From contig KV918808.1 in NCBI GenBank assembly GCA_002049455.2, forward strand, positions 248,001-312,000: DNA of 64,000 nt. Reading direction: 5' to 3'. A program made the translations under genes and the position numbers. This document shows positions 1 to 11,747 of the stretch, in pieces. The notes beneath the pieces are model-generated. The model made no database searches, had not been told where the DNA came from, and saw only the letters and a program-made list of their open reading frames with translations. Numbering within the stretch: the first letter of the stretch is position 1; each line of letters starts with the position of its first letter. Source of the stretch: Porphyra umbilicalis. Its lineage: Eukaryota; Rhodophyta; Bangiophyceae; Bangiales; Bangiaceae.

Positions 1-1912
1 TTGAAATGCTGCGCCGACTCTGGTCAAGCGAAAATGGCATGTGACGCGATTGTGCGGGCAGACGTCATGACACGGGCATGAGCCTCAGTTCGTCTGAAAC
101 TCCCGAATTGTATAATTAGCGAAGCTTCTAGTAGGGCTCCATTGGTACTCTCAACGCTCAGCCAGCCACGTTGCATGGAATGGATGGCCCTAGTCGGTTT
201 GATGGTCACCCTCTAGGCCATTTGATTGGATGATCCCATCTGCACGCCCAATCAAGAATATCCACGTTTCAGCATTCGAAGGCTCACGACCGCTTTGGTC
301 CAGATGGATTACACATGCAAGCGATTACAGATTCCTCCAAAAGCGTTTACAGATGCCTTCGGGGAACCCCCACTGTACAGTATATACTCCACGCCAAGCT
401 CCAGAAACGGTCAGCAGCGCGCCTCTTTGCGGCAGTGTCAGCAGTGTCTCTCCGCTCTCTTCCGTCGTCTCGCCATCTCGCCGTCTCGCCCCTCCGTCGG
501 GCCTTTTACACCACCACTCCATCGTCCTCACCGCACCGCCATGCTCTCTCTTCAACGCGCCCGCCGCATCCGCTCCTTCTTTGGGCCCGCGCTCCGCATC
601 CGCCCCTTTTTTTGCCCCCCTCCCTCCCCTCTTCCTTGCGCCCGCGCGCCGCATCTGCCCCTTTCTTTTACCCCCTCCCTGCCCCCGTCTGCACGCCGTG
701 CAAGTCGCGCTGTACTCACATTTGTTTTTTTCCTCCATGCGTTCCACGTCCTTCTTTGTTCCCCCCCCCGGCTCCTGCCGGGGTGTTCGCTCATCTTTTG
801 TTCATTTCTTGAGGCATCTGTCGGCCACTGCTGTCGACCTCCCCCTGCGTGTGGCGGCGCGCCAGGTGCTGTGCTTGTTTGCTTTGCTGACCATTGCTTT
901 ATACTGAGAACCATACGACAAAGATGAAGATATTGAATGGGGACCGACAATGGGGACGCTACAACTGGAGAAGAGAAAAGGACACAACGACAACTGGGGA
1001 AGAAAAAAGGGACCCAACGCCGTGGTGGTCAGAAGAGCAAAGGGACAGGACGACTAGCCGCCATTACAGTGACGAAGCTCGGAATCCTACGACAGGATCG
1101 AAAAGACACGCTCCCTCAACGTACAACACTTACGCCGAATGATACATCACAATGCCAATTGCTCCTCATCACCCCAGCAACTTGACACTTCACACGAATC
1201 AGCTGCTTCACCTATTCTACACATTGTGTAGACTGGGAGAAGCTGCTGGTTCGTGTGACGGGAAACAAATGGGAAAAATGCGCACTGAGAACCACTGCAC
1301 TGCGCAGATTTCCAGCTTAAGGGGGTGGCGCTCCGGCGGTGGTGCGGACACTTTCCAGCTCACTCCCAGCTCGGCCGGGACCAGTGCTATGCCTCACAGG
1401 CAGTGAGTGTTTCCCGTATGTCCGACACGAAACAGCAGAGCACGACAGGCCGAGAAAATGTGGCCATCCATTGCGTCCGTGGAAGAAAGCCACAGCGCGG
1501 CAACATATGGACAATGCACATTTTCCTTAAGGACGGAGACGTCGGCATCATTCCCTGGCCTGTAGGACAGGGTGCTCTCAAAGTGTAGTGATGCACACAT
1601 ATACTTAGATCACGGGACTTGCTCTCCGTTTCAGAGGTGGCAGTCTGCATTCGTGTCCTCAGGGATCTGAGGGCGCTTCAGTGCGGGAAGGGTCGCGATG
1701 ACGCGAAAAGCGAATGGAGTTATATGGCTGAGATGGACTGTCCTGCCACAGGGATCACGGGGCCCGCACGGCGCCTGCCCCCCTGCCCCCCCCACCGCCC
1801 CGAGTTGCGCGCGGCGACCGCGCGTCGCGACTTCCGGGATTCGACGCGGCCGCGATGACGCCCGGGTCATCGTGCCTTCGCGCCTGCTTCTGTTGCGGCG
1901 GCACGTCGGCGG
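1..1912. other. No supportable gene; pyrimidine-rich stretch
   Basis: I see no conserved protein or RNA gene. Bases 400-780 are strongly C/T-rich on the plus strand and hold an imperfect 55-bp direct duplication (585-630 and 640-687). The open frames here are Pro/Ser/Arg-rich in every frame, as expected from composition alone. Bases 930-1700 are mixed sequence without a recognisable motif. Confidence 0.5.
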
Positions 1913-2572
1913 TTGCTGACGCCATCTAGCGGCGCAGTTAGAGGCGCCCCGTCGCGCGGCGGTCGATCCTACCCGCCCGCCCGTGCGCCGTGTCGGCCGC
2001 CCCGCCCGCCGTGCGCAGGTGTGCTGCGCGGCGGAGTGACGGCGTCGCCCGTGGGCGTCGCGCGACGCCGGCGAGCCGCCGCCGCTGCGGTGGCGGAGGC
2101 GGAACCCCTTTCCCCGCCCGACGCCCCCCCCACCACGGCAACGTGGCTGTACGTGCCTTCGCGCACGCTCGCAGCCATGGAGCCGGCCGGCGTGCCCGGT
2201 ATCGATGCGTCGCCGAGCGCGCTACCGCCCTCAAGGCCAGGGTATTGCACGCACGTGCCTGGAATCATGAATAGTGCAGAATATCACCAATCGCTGGATG
2301 CTACGGAAGTGAGGAGCACACGGCATCATTTTTTTCTTCATTTCCTTCGACGTCGACTGGGAAAAGCACCGTTTACAGTATTGCTAACCTTCAAAAAATG
2401 GCGGTTGCAGAGAAAAGGGAGCCAGAGCCGACGACACAGCATAGAAATGAAGTCGGATTGGCTGTTCGACAAGCCACGATCGTACTATTGGCTGAGAGTT
2501 GCCGCCAGTAATCTTGCAAGCAAATCAACGTGTCTTGCAAGAGTCACGCAGAGCCATTGCAACCCACAATGA
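1913..2572 (+). other. GC-rich patch with a 219-codon open frame, coding status unknown
   Basis: A sharp GC-rich island (about 1780-2250) sits in otherwise moderate-GC DNA and carries an open frame rich in Ala, Pro and Arg. The opposite strand is equally open. The last 100 codons lie in lower-GC sequence and resemble no family I know. It could be an exon of an unrecognised gene, a CpG-rich promoter, or chance. I do not propose a function. Confidence 0.15.
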
Positions 2573-3592
2573 GGTTTCCTGAGAATTCTGGGCCGCTTGC
2601 TTGGGCCTGAAGAGGGCATGGAGAGGGTTCTGGGCCTGACCTGTGATTTCTCATGAGATCAGCCAATTTCTTCAGATTTCTTGAGATCCTGATGTGCGTT
2701 TCCGGTGCGCAGAGCTGCATGAGGAGACTGTGTAAGGAACTCACATGATTCCTAGCCTTTCCATTGGTCCACGTTCGCTGTTGAATGATTGCAACCACTC
2801 TGCAACCGCTATTTTTTGGAGGTCAGCAGTAGGTGGAAACAAAGTGCGATCTGGTGATTGCTGAAGTTTTTCAAACTGTGAGTCTGTGATCTCACGAAAA
2901 GGGGAAGCTTCGCTATCTGGTCCCTGCCCTGGGGGACCTACTTGTTGTTCGTTGCACCCGTGTTCCTGTTCGGATCGGCCAAAATTGGGCAGACTGCAAT
3001 ACAGCCCCAGAGCAGGTCACAATGATCGCCGCCAGGCCCCACCAAGGGTATCAGATTTGGCCACGAGTACGGTATTCGGCTCTGATCCAGCCACTGAGTA
3101 TTTGCTGACAGTGCGAAGGACTTTCAGCCGTTCGAGTATGAGCATCTCCAAAACCTGACAGAGCGGGTATCAAGGGTATATACCCGCGACATTATGGGCT
3201 GTCGGTATCCAGTTTTGATATTTGCTCGAGTATGCGTATACCTTTTGCTGGAACTAAATTCCAGATCCTGCAGTTAGCTGTTGATTTCGGGACGTATATT
3301 TTAGATTTTGTGACGTACTTATTTGTCAGGCGGCTCACGTGGTGACGGCGCCGCACTGCGGGACACTGTCAAGGGTATCGGCTTCTGCAGAATTGAGAAT
3401 ACGAGTAGTACTCTCGGATACCCTTGGCCATTCGATGTTGCGAGTATCTGGCCACGTCCCATTCGCGAGTATGAGTATGGGCGACGCGTGGAAATATCTC
3501 ACGGGTACGAGTATATACCCGAAAAAAATACTCGTGTGAAACCCTTGACGAAATACTCTTGGTGAGGCCTGATCGCCGCCCATACGAACGGG
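2573..3592. other. Intergenic, with GAGTAT/GGGTAT-rich repeat segment
   Basis: No gene seen. From about 3165 to 3550 the motifs CAAGGGTAT, GAGTAT and GGGTATATACCC recur in both orientations, for example CAAGGGTAT at 3170 and its partial complement ACCCTTG near 3540. This looks like the remains of an inverted-repeat transposable element. I could not find matching target-site duplications, so no element is called. Confidence 0.3.
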
Positions 3593-4061
3593 GTGCTGCA
3601 TAGGGATGGGCAACCGGATGGTTTTCGAAAACCGGTTGATCCGATTGGTTGTCCACCCAGTTATCGGTTTTATAGCGGTTTGAAGTCAATTTGTATTTAC
3701 TTCTGAATGATCATATAACCCCTGTACTGACTCTCGAGTTGACACTAAGTTCTGCACTATCGAGAGACCGTTGACCCTGGCCGCACAGAATTCTGAGGCT
3801 CGACACCCAGCCGCGGACAGCAGCGGTGAGCTGTGGCATGACCAGACGTGGTCGTGGTCGTGATTTCCCAAGGTCATCCCGCCCCCCCCCAATAAATCCA
3901 TAAACCCAAGGTCAGGTCACCACTTAAGCTAAGAAATACAAAAAACCGGTTGAGCCGGTTTGTCGTCTCCGAAACTGGTTTGATCCGGTTTGGCCATTCT
4001 TGCCAGTTTAAACCGGTTTCAACCGGTTTCTGGAAACCGGTTGCCCATCCCTAGTGCTGCA
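3593..4061. mobile_element. Non-autonomous hAT element (MITE), complete with 8-bp target duplication
   Basis: The element proper is 3601-4053 (453 bp). Its ends are perfect inverted repeats beginning TAGGGATGGGCAACCGG. It is flanked by a perfect 8-bp direct repeat GTGCTGCA (3593-3600 and 4054-4061). An 8-bp duplication with a TAGGGATGGGCAA-type terminus is the signature of the hAT superfamily. Subterminal regions carry many copies of AACCGGTTT in both orientations, as hAT transposase-binding regions do. It has no transposase coding capacity. The intact duplication and perfect 17-bp ends suggest fairly recent insertion. Confidence 0.9.
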
Positions 4062-6361
4062 TCATCACGGAACACGTCAACTCGTTGACAATGGGTGCTA
4101 CCTTTGTCTGTTCACGCTCCCGAGAGGGCGCGATCAGGGCATGATCGGGCGTGACATGCTCTCACGCCCCGGGTTTGGGGACGCAAACTACATATTTACT
4201 CTGTAGGAACAACTTCACACAGACGTCAGTCGATTCGCAGAGCTCGTCGGATGCATCTCGCGCCGCGATGACCACAAGGCACACAACGAGATTCAGTCAC
4301 TCAACCCATTGGCCCAACAACCGCCCATACCCGCGCTGCTTATGAGTGTGCATGAAGGCGCCTCTTGGCGAGCACGTGGCCGACCAACGCTTGGCCCCGC
4401 AGCGTCGGTGGCCCAGCTGACCCGTGTGGTGTTTGTTTGCCCAGGCTCCCCGTGTGCCTGAAGACGACCAGATTTCTCGACGTCAATGGCCTCTTGTTCT
4501 TCTCCATCAAGCAGCCCCCTCTGAGTGGGCAGTGTGATTCGTTCAGGACGATGATCATCATGATGCACTGCGTTGAGGCGCGGAGGTCGACCGCTGTCGT
4601 GCTCCCCGTCTCCCCTGGACGACAGGAGGATGACAGCGCTCGTTCGAGACACGAGTGCCGAGGCCTCTTTCCAACGTCAGGGCCCCCACACCAAACGGGC
4701 GGTGGCCCGGCCGCCCATCGCAAATGAGGCCCGACGGCTGACGGCGCCGCCGCGCCTGCCACGGCTGTCGGTTGTGGCGCGACAAAAATCCTGACGAATG
4801 AGTGCGCCAGCGCCTGCGCCAGGCGGCGGCCGCCGTTGGCAAGCCCGCCCCGGGCCAAGGCAAAAAAGCCGGCCCCCTCCCCACTCCCGCGGCCGCCACG
4901 GCTCGTGCCGCACAGGGGGATCGTCCGCTCTGGATATTCTCCCATCGCGGTCCCATCGAGCTCTCGATATGGACTTTCGATGGGCTAAAATAGACCGTCG
5001 ATGGGCTTTTTCGTGCCCATCGGTCATCCCATCGAAGTCATCGCCGCGATGAGGTCCTGTCAACTTTCGAGGGTCTGACTGTCCTGTCTATAGATTAGAT
5101 ACAGCCATCCTGATTGGGCAGTTGATTCCGAAGTGTCTTGACGTGTCGACCAACGTTCTGTCAATAGAAATTCCAAGCATTCGTGCATGAATGATGGTGC
5201 ACTTAGTCTTACAAGTTCTCCGTCTCACCGTCGTCGTGACCACGTCTTCTTCGCAAAAACCATCCCTGGCGGCATCTGACTTGGCGTCTGCAACAGCTCG
5301 TCGGGCCGATGACATCAGTCGCAGAAGTGTATGTAGAGCCGGTCGGACGTCGATGAGAGAGCGAAAAAACCATTGAAAGCACAGTCATTGTCTCGAACAC
5401 TCTTCGTGTGAGCTTCACTTGCCCACGCGCATGCCCCACACAATGCATCCACTTCAGTTCGCCCAAGCTCGAGCTCGGCCAAGAGTCAGAGACCGGCGAG
5501 ATGTCGAAGGAGGTGGCGGGACGACGGTGGTCGTTCCATTGTATTTATGATAGTTTGTATTTAGGGGGTTCTCGAATCAACCAAGCGGAAGTAACTGCTC
5601 TCCCACGCATCCTATACGTCGACGGTCTGGGCACCCAATTCAGCCCATCGCAAAGCCCAACAATGTCCATCGAGCAACCTGCAGGAAAACATATCCTGAG
5701 CGATGCTAACCTCATCGCAAATGAGGCCTCGATGAGGTCTCGATTGGAAAAAGTCATGACGGGACGATTTGGACCATGCCGTCGCTCGCCCGACGGCCGC
5801 GCCCGTGAGGACCGCGGCCGTCCCCAGCGGCGTTCCGCCCCCGCGCCCGTGCCGCGGTGGCGGCGCTGCACCACGTGGGGCCCCCGACCGCCCGAGCTGC
5901 GTCCGACGCACGGGGCGGCGCGCGCGTGGGGGGGCGGAGACCACCGCGTGGGGCGGGGGCCGAGCGGAGCGAGGTGCCCGTGGCTCTCCCCGCGGCCGAC
6001 GGGTGGTGGGGGTGCCCGAGGCGGCGGGCCCCCGCGGCCACCGCGCGCGCGCGGCAGCGCGCGCTGCCGTCGACGCGGCCGTGGCCCGCCCCCGCCCGCC
6101 CCACGTGCGGGTGGCCGACGGTGGCGACGGTCGGGCGCCCCATACAATCGCCAGAGGGCGGCGGGGTGTGGGTGGCCGCGCCCGCCAACGTTGGGTTGCC
6201 GCGGGGCAACGACACCTCGGCAATCTCCCGACCCGCGGGCGCCCGCGCCACCGAGCGCGGTCATCCTCCTTGCCGCGCGCGCCGTCACGCGCGCGGGGCG
6301 CCACCGTCGCGGTCGCCGGCGGCTCTGCCCACACGCCCCCCCCCCCAACCACGCGCCCATC
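4062..6361. other. Intergenic, CCATCG/CGATGG motif clusters
   Basis: No gene supported. Bases 4935-5050 and 5645-5750 are enriched in CCATCG and its complement CGATGG. ATCGCAAATGAGGCC occurs at about 4719 and again near 5716. From about 5770 the sequence becomes extremely GC-rich and every frame is open, so long open frames there carry no weight. The region probably contains the promoter of the downstream OHCU decarboxylase-like gene. Confidence 0.35.
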
Positions 6362-7171
6362 ATGCCCTCCCCCCCCCCCCCAGCGCGGCGACGGCGCGCG
6401 CGCTCGCGCGCCTCTCCGCCCTCCCCCCCCCCGCCTTTCACGCCGAGTGCCTCGCCGTCTGTGGCGTCAATGCGTTTGCGAGCCGCATGGTCGCCGCCGC
6501 GGCGGTGCGGCGTCCCGCCGGCTACACGGACGTGGCGTCGGTCTTGACCGACGCCGAGGCGGCGTGGGCAGACTGCACGCCGCTGGAACGCATGGGCGCC
6601 TACTGGGCGCACCCAAACGTCGCCGCGACGCTCCGCAACAGCGGCGCGGCGGGCACGGGACGCCCGGGGGGGGGGGGCTCCGCGGCCGCTTTGAGAGCTA
6701 CTGCGCGCTGGATTCGCCCGGGGGGGGGGGGGGACCGCCGCGCCGACCAATGGCGCCGCCGCCGCGGCGGCGGCGGGGGGGGGGGGGGGGGGGGGGGGAC
6801 GCCGCCAGCGGCGGTGGCGGTGACGGCGGCAGCGTCGGCGGTGGCGGCGACGGCAGCGGCGGCGGCGGCGCCTCGACGGCCACGGCCGACGCGGCCGCGT
6901 GGGCGCGCATGGAGAGCGCCCTCGAAGCGTACGAGGAGTCGTACGAGATGCCCTTTGTCTTGGCCTTTGCCGGCACCTGGTCCGTCGACGGCGTCACGCG
7001 GGAGGTGCGGCGGCGGATGGGCCGCCCGCGGGAGGTGGAGGAGGCGACCGCGTCGGAGGAGCAGCACAAGTGCCTCCGCGGCCGCCTGCTGCGGCTGCTC
7101 GAGATGGCGGGGGGGGGGACGCCGCGACGGGGGGGGGGCGCACCTCGTGGGAGGGCCGCGAGGGGGGGTGA
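6362..7171 (+). CDS. OHCU decarboxylase-like protein (ureide pathway), frame-interrupted
   Basis: Two blocks in different plus frames match 2-oxo-4-hydroxy-4-carboxy-5-ureidoimidazoline decarboxylase, the last step from urate to S-allantoin. Block 1 (about 6400-6650) runs LSALPPPAFHAECLAVCG through WADCTPLERMGAYWAHPNVA, with the family catalytic His in the HPxxA position. Block 2 (about 6885-7110) contains YEESYEMPFVLAFAG, then a VRRRMGRPREVEEA helix and a C-terminal LRGRLLRLLEM helix, as the family ends. Runs of 12, 14 and 24 G (6666-6677, 6720-6733, 6775-6798) separate the blocks, and the usual SxxEQ segment is not visible in any frame there. Start at ATG 6362 and stop at 7171 are the best guesses and need two further frame changes. 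Causes could be assembly error, an intron, or decay. No transthyretin-like domain is seen. Confidence 0.6.
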
Positions 7172-7572
7172 GCGCCGGCGGCGCCGGGGGGGTGGGGGGA
7201 GGGGGGGGAGGGGGGGGGCGGGGGGAGCGGGGGGGGCGGGGAGTGTTGTCGAGAGTTGTGTTTGTCCTGTCCTTGTCCGCACCATGCGTTTGCTCGTCGG
7301 TTCCTTCACGCTTGATCCGTTTGGTGGGGGCACAGGTGTGAACGGCGGCACGCGCGCCAGCCGCGCGCCGACGCCACGGGCGCGGCGGCGGCACCCGCCG
7401 CCCGCCGACACGCGCCACACAGCGGCTGGCGCGTCCCGACACGCGCGCAGCACCCGGGTGCGACGCGCCAGCGCGGCGCCCGCCACGCCCGGCGCCGACG
7501 GCCGTCGTGGGACGGAGCACGCACCCCCCCCCCCCCCCCCGCCCCACCGCCACCCCCCCAAGCGCCAGCGGC

Positions 7573-8588
7573 TCAGGGGCCGCCCCGTGCAGCCGCCGGG
7601 TTGACACTCCCCGCCACCGCCTCGACGCGGCGGCGTTTGCCCTTCCACGCCGCGTCCAGCTCCTTTTTCCGCACGCCGACGAGCCAGCCGGTCACGTCGT
7701 GCGGGGGGTCCCCCGCGGGCGTGGCGGGCGCCCAGCCGGTGCGCGTCAGGGCGGCGGCGGCCGCGTCGGCGGTGCCGCCCAGGGGGGTGCCCCCCCCGCG
7801 GGGGGGGTACACGCCAATGGGGGGGGGAGAGGTGCGGCGCCATCGACGCTGCCGCCGCCCCCCGCGTCGGTGGTGAGAAGCCACGCCCCGCCGGGCGCCG
7901 CAACGACGCCCGTGACGCCCGCCACGGGGATGGTGCCGACCGTCGGCAGGCGGCGGGGCGGGCCCGCGGCGGCGGGCGTCGCACCACCGCCGGCGCCGCC
8001 CCCCCCCCACCCCCACCGGCCGCCGCGGCAGCGCCGTCGTCGAGGGCGAGGAGGGTGACCCCCCCCCCCCCCGCCACCGCCGCCGCAACGGCCGCCGCGT
8101 CGGCCGAAACGGCGAGGCCCACGACGGGGGCGGCGGCGGCGCCCGGCGCCCCCACCGCCGCCTCCCCGACCGCCACCCCGTGGCGGTCCCACACCAGCAC
8201 CCGCCCGTCGACGCCCGCCGAGACGAGGCGCGGCGGCGGCGGCGGCGGCGGCGGTGGCAGCGAGGGCGACGCCGCGCCCGACGCGGCGGCGGCGGTCGGC
8301 ACGCGCGCCGCCGCCGCGAGGCGGGTGACGCCCTCGAGTTGCGACAAGCAAAACGCGGTGATGACGTAGGGGCACGGGAGGGGCGACAGCCGCACCTTGC
8401 CGTCCCGGTCGGCCGTGGCAATGAGTGGCGGGGGGGCGGGCGCGCCGCCGCCGTTGGCGCGGGCGCTGTCGGTGGCCGGCGGCGGCGGCGGCCGCGTCGG
8501 CGGCGGCGGCACAACCACCAAGTCGGTGAGGAGGGAGGTGTGCGCGAGCAGCGGCGGGAGGGGGAGTTTGGTCGGCGCCGACCCACCC

Positions 8589-8619
<31 letters not shown>

Positions 8620-9354
8620 GCGGTTCGTCGGCGTCAGAGGCAGACGCGTCGTCGGGGGAGATGACCACGTACCGTGGGTGGGGGGGCGCGGCGGCGCCCC
8701 CGCCGCCGGCGCACCGACCGGGGAGCGGCAGCGCAAAGACGTCGCCCTGCTTGTCGGCAACGAGCAGGGCGGTCGGCGTAAAGGCGGCGGCGGAGAGGCG
8801 TTTGGGCAGGCGCCTGTCGGGGGTGCGACGGCGCCGGGACGACGCGGCGCGCACGCGTGTGGGGTGGCACGTGAGGGGACACGACGCAGGGGGAGCCGAC
8901 GAGCAATGGGCAAACACCGGGACGGTCAGCGTCCGTGCACGCGGTCACGTGCGCGTGCCCGGCGGCCGGATGGCCACGCGCCCCGCGCCGCACGGGGTGC
9001 GTCTGCCGCCCACCCCCCCCCCCCCCCCCCCCACCCACCAACGTACCACTCGGCGGCGAGCACCGCCGACGCGGCGTCCCCCCCCCCCCCCGTGAGCCAC
9101 CAGACGCGCGCGACCTTGCCGTCGCCGACCGCCGCCACGGCGGCGGCATCGGCGGAAAAAGCGGCGCCGACGAGCGGGTCGCGCCCGTCCAGGCCGGGCA
9201 GCGCCACCGCGCCCGTGACGCTCACGGCCGGCCAGGCGGCGGCGGCGCCATCGGCGGCGCACGCGAGCCACAAGACGCTCGCCGACCCGCACGTGGGCCC
9301 GTGCGCAATGGCCACCGCGCCCGACGGGGCGGATGCCAAGGCGGCGAGCGGCAT
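7573..9354 (-). CDS. TRM82: tRNA (guanine-N7-)-methyltransferase non-catalytic WD-repeat subunit, TRM82/WDR4-like
   Basis: The partner beta-propeller of Trm8/METTL1, which makes m7G46 in tRNA. Exon 1 (9354-9047) encodes the first blade, including DPLVGAAFSADAAAVAAVGDG. Intron 9046-8814 has GTACGT and ACAG borders. Exon 2 restarts at 8813 and the join reads AAEWRLPKRLSAAAFTP. It is followed by LLVADKQGDVFALPL, LLAHTSLLTDLVV, IATADRDGKVRLSPLP and PYVITAFCLSQLEGVTRL, which are hallmark Trm82/WDR4 strings, and then LVSAGVDGRVLVWDRHG. The C-terminal blades continue in two other frames (LPTVGTIPVAGVTGVVAAPG, then VTGWLVGVRKKELDAAWKGK) before the stop at 7573; the frame switches lie near C/G runs at about 8000-8070 and 7800. 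Gly/Ala/Pro insertions sit between blades. Start chosen at ATG 9354, with alternatives upstream. It is divergent from the adenosylhomocysteinase gene. Confidence 0.82.
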
Positions 9355-10265
9355 GGCGGCGACGCGGGGGGGGGGCGGGGGGGGGGGGGGGGCGCCGGTG
9401 GACGCCGCGGCGCGGCGCGGCGCGGGCGACGGCAGCCGGGGGGTGCGGCGACGGTGGCGTGGTGCTCGATCACGACGAAGACATCGGCAGTACGCCAATT
9501 GATGCGGACAAGCCACTGCTCTGGTCGGCGACTCTCCTCTGTGGATCGCTCGCAACGCATGTTTCATTTTCATGGGCCACGGATCTTTTCAAACTGTTTT
9601 GGTCGGCGCCGGCAACCCCGAGTCCAGTACATACCCAAACCGGATGGGATTTAAAGAGCCGGCCCGGCGACAAGTTACTGTCAGTAGCGGCTCGACCCCC
9701 CCCCCCTGCACGCCCGCTAACGGCCTTGGCACCGTCAGCGGCAGCTGCATCCGATTGTGGCGACGCCGGCGGTTGGCCCGCGGCCATCGCCCCCCCCCCC
9801 ATCAGCGGCAGGAATCGCGGTGGCTCGCTTGGGAGTGTTGTGGAGGCTTCGATTGCCCACTGGCGTCCTTGAGTCACCGGCGGGGGGGGGTCGGCTCACA
9901 GCAGCCAGCGGCGACGGCGGCGGCGGCGGCCGCCGCCGCCGGCGCCGCGGCGGGCCACCGCCAACCCCAAATTGAGAGCGTGCCGTGGGGGGGTGGCGTG
10001 GCAGGGAATCTGGGGCGGTCAGCGCAGGGACCCGCTATCCACGGCCACTTTGACTGGCAGTGCCCCCGCTGGCATCGCAGTGCAGAGGCCGGGTACTTCA
10101 GCTCACGCCGCCCAGCCGCAGTCGCAGCCGTGCGCGTTGGTCACCGCACCTGAACGACGACACCACCGTCGACACCTGCAGCTCCCCCGCCCCCCTTTTT
10201 TGCGCGTATCCAGCGGGATCCCCGTGACCCCCATCGTCCCCAGTCCCCCCCCCCTGCCCGCCACC
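9355..10265. promoter_or_regulatory. Shared divergent intergenic region between TRM82-like and SAHH genes
   Basis: About 0.9 kb separates two outward-facing gene starts. It drops in GC around 9470-9660 and is C-rich just before the SAHH start, ending in a CCACCATGG start context. No clear TATA box or named operator was recognised. Treating it as a bidirectional promoter is inference from layout. Confidence 0.4.
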
Positions 10266-11747
10266 ATGGGGCCCACCGTGACGGAGACCGTCACTGCGAC
10301 CAAGGCCGGCACCACCGTCCCCGAGTCGGAGTACAAGGTGGCGGATATGTCTCTGGCCGAGTTTGGCCGCGCGGAGCTGTCCATTGCCGAGGTGGAGATG
10401 CCCGGCCTGATGGCCCTCCGCGAGGAGATGGGCGCGGACAAGCCCCTGGCGGGCGCCCGCGTCATGGGCTCCCTCCACATGACCGTCCAGACGGCGGTGC
10501 TGATTGAGACGCTCAAGGAGCTCGGCGCGGACCTGCGCTGGTGCAGCTGCAACATCTTTTCGACGCAGGACCACGCGGCGGCGGCCATTGTCGCGGCCGG
10601 CACGTCGGTGTTTGCGTGGAAGGGGGAGACGCTGGAGGAGTACTGGTGGTGCACCAACCGCGCCCTGAGCTGGGCCGACGGCGGTGGCCCGGACCTGATT
10701 GTGGACGATGGTGGGGACGCCACCCTCCTCATCCATGAGGGCTTCAAGGCTGAGATTGCCTATGCCAAGGACGGCACCATCCCGGACCCATCGTCGACGG
10801 ACAATGCCGAGTTCAAGCTCGTCCTCCAGACCATCAAGGACGGTCTGCCGACCGACCCCAAGCGCTGGACCAAGATGGTCGACCGCCTGGTCGGTGTCTC
10901 GGAGGAGACCACCACGGGCGTCCACCGCCTGATTGAGCGCGCGCGCGAGGGCTCGCTCCTCTTCCCCGCCATCAACGTCAACGACTGCGTCACCAAGTCC
11001 AAGTTTGACAATGTGTATGGCTGCCGCCACTCGTTGCCGGACGGCATCATGCGCGCGACGGACGTGATGCTTGCGGGCAAGACCGTCCTCATCTGCGGGT
11101 ACGGTGACGTTGGCAAGGGCTCGGCCCAGGCCATGAAGGCGGCTGGCGCGCGGACCCTGATTGCCGAGGTTGACCCCATCTGCGCCCTGCAGGCGTGCAT
11201 GGAGGGCTTCCAGGTCATCCCCCTCGCCGACGTGATTGACCAGGTGGACATTGTCATCACGACGACGGGCAACAAGGACATTGTTATGAAGGACGACATG
11301 GCCCGGATGAAGAACAACGCCATCATTGGCAACATTGGCCACTTTGACAATGAGATTGACATGGCCGGCCTGGAGAACACGCCGGGCATCAAGAAGGTGG
11401 AGATCAAGCCGCAGGTGCACCGCTTTGTCTTCCCCGACGGCCACGCCGTCATTGTGCTGGCGGAGGGGCGGCTGCTCAACCTTGGGTGCGCGACGGGCCA
11501 CCCCAGCTTTGTCATGAGCTGCTCGTTCACCAACCAGACGCTCGCCCAGGTGGAGCTCTGGAAGGAGCGGACGTCGGGCAAGTACGAGAACAATGTGTAC
11601 ATCCTGCCCAAGGTCCTGGACGAGAAGGTGGCGCGGTTGCACCTGGGGAAGCTCGGCGCCAAGCTCACCGAGCTCACCTCGTCGCAGGCTTCGTACATTG
11701 GCGTCAAGCCGGAGGGGCCGTTCAAGCCCGAGAGCTACCGCTATTAG
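10266..11747 (+). CDS. SAHH: Adenosylhomocysteinase (S-adenosyl-L-homocysteine hydrolase)
   Basis: Cytosolic/nuclear NAD-dependent enzyme that splits S-adenosylhomocysteine into adenosine and homocysteine, relieving product inhibition of methyltransferases. The 493-residue product covers the whole family. Visible are [15 protein letters not shown] and [19 protein letters not shown] (substrate domain), [19 protein letters not shown] with the catalytic Lys, Asp and Cys, the Rossmann motif [44 protein letters not shown], and the C-terminal [10 protein letters not shown] clamp. A roughly 40-residue insertion ([12 protein letters not shown] to RWTKMVDRL) is of the plant/bacterial type. One uninterrupted exon; the start at 10266 is chosen for its CCACCATGG context and because homology begins soon after. 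Codon use is less extreme than in neighbouring genes, as expected for high expression, and the frame has no homopolymer breaks. Confidence 0.97.
   Translation: MGPTVTETVTATKAGTTVPESEYKVADMSLAEFGRAELSIAEVEMPGLMALREEMGADKPLAGARVMGSLHMTVQTAVLIETLKELGADLRWCSCNIFSTQDHAAAAIVAAGTSVFAWKGETLEEYWWCTNRALSWADGGGPDLIVDDGGDATLLIHEGFKAEIAYAKDGTIPDPSSTDNAEFKLVLQTIKDGLPTDPKRWTKMVDRLVGVSEETTTGVHRLIERAREGSLLFPAINVNDCVTKSKFDNVYGCRHSLPDGIMRATDVMLAGKTVLICGYGDVGKGSAQAMKAAGARTLIAEVDPICALQACMEGFQVIPLADVIDQVDIVITTTGNKDIVMKDDMARMKNNAIIGNIGHFDNEIDMAGLENTPGIKKVEIKPQVHRFVFPDGHAVIVLAEGRLLNLGCATGHPSFVMSCSFTNQTLAQVELWKERTSGKYENNVYILPKVLDEKVARLHLGKLGAKLTELTSSQASYIGVKPEGPFKPESYRY

Noticed and set aside
226-930. Pro/Ser-rich 225-233 codon frames
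   Set aside because: All three plus frames are open over the same C/T-rich stretch, so openness reflects composition; no domain, good start context or codon signal.
3165-3560. Second transposable element defined by CAAGGGTAT repeats
   Set aside because: Inverted similarity is only 9-12 bases and no target duplication could be found for any pairing of ends.
4719-5731. 15-bp repeat ATCGCAAATGAGGCC about 1 kb apart as element ends
   Set aside because: Same orientation, no terminal structure or target duplication, and the flanks do not match further.
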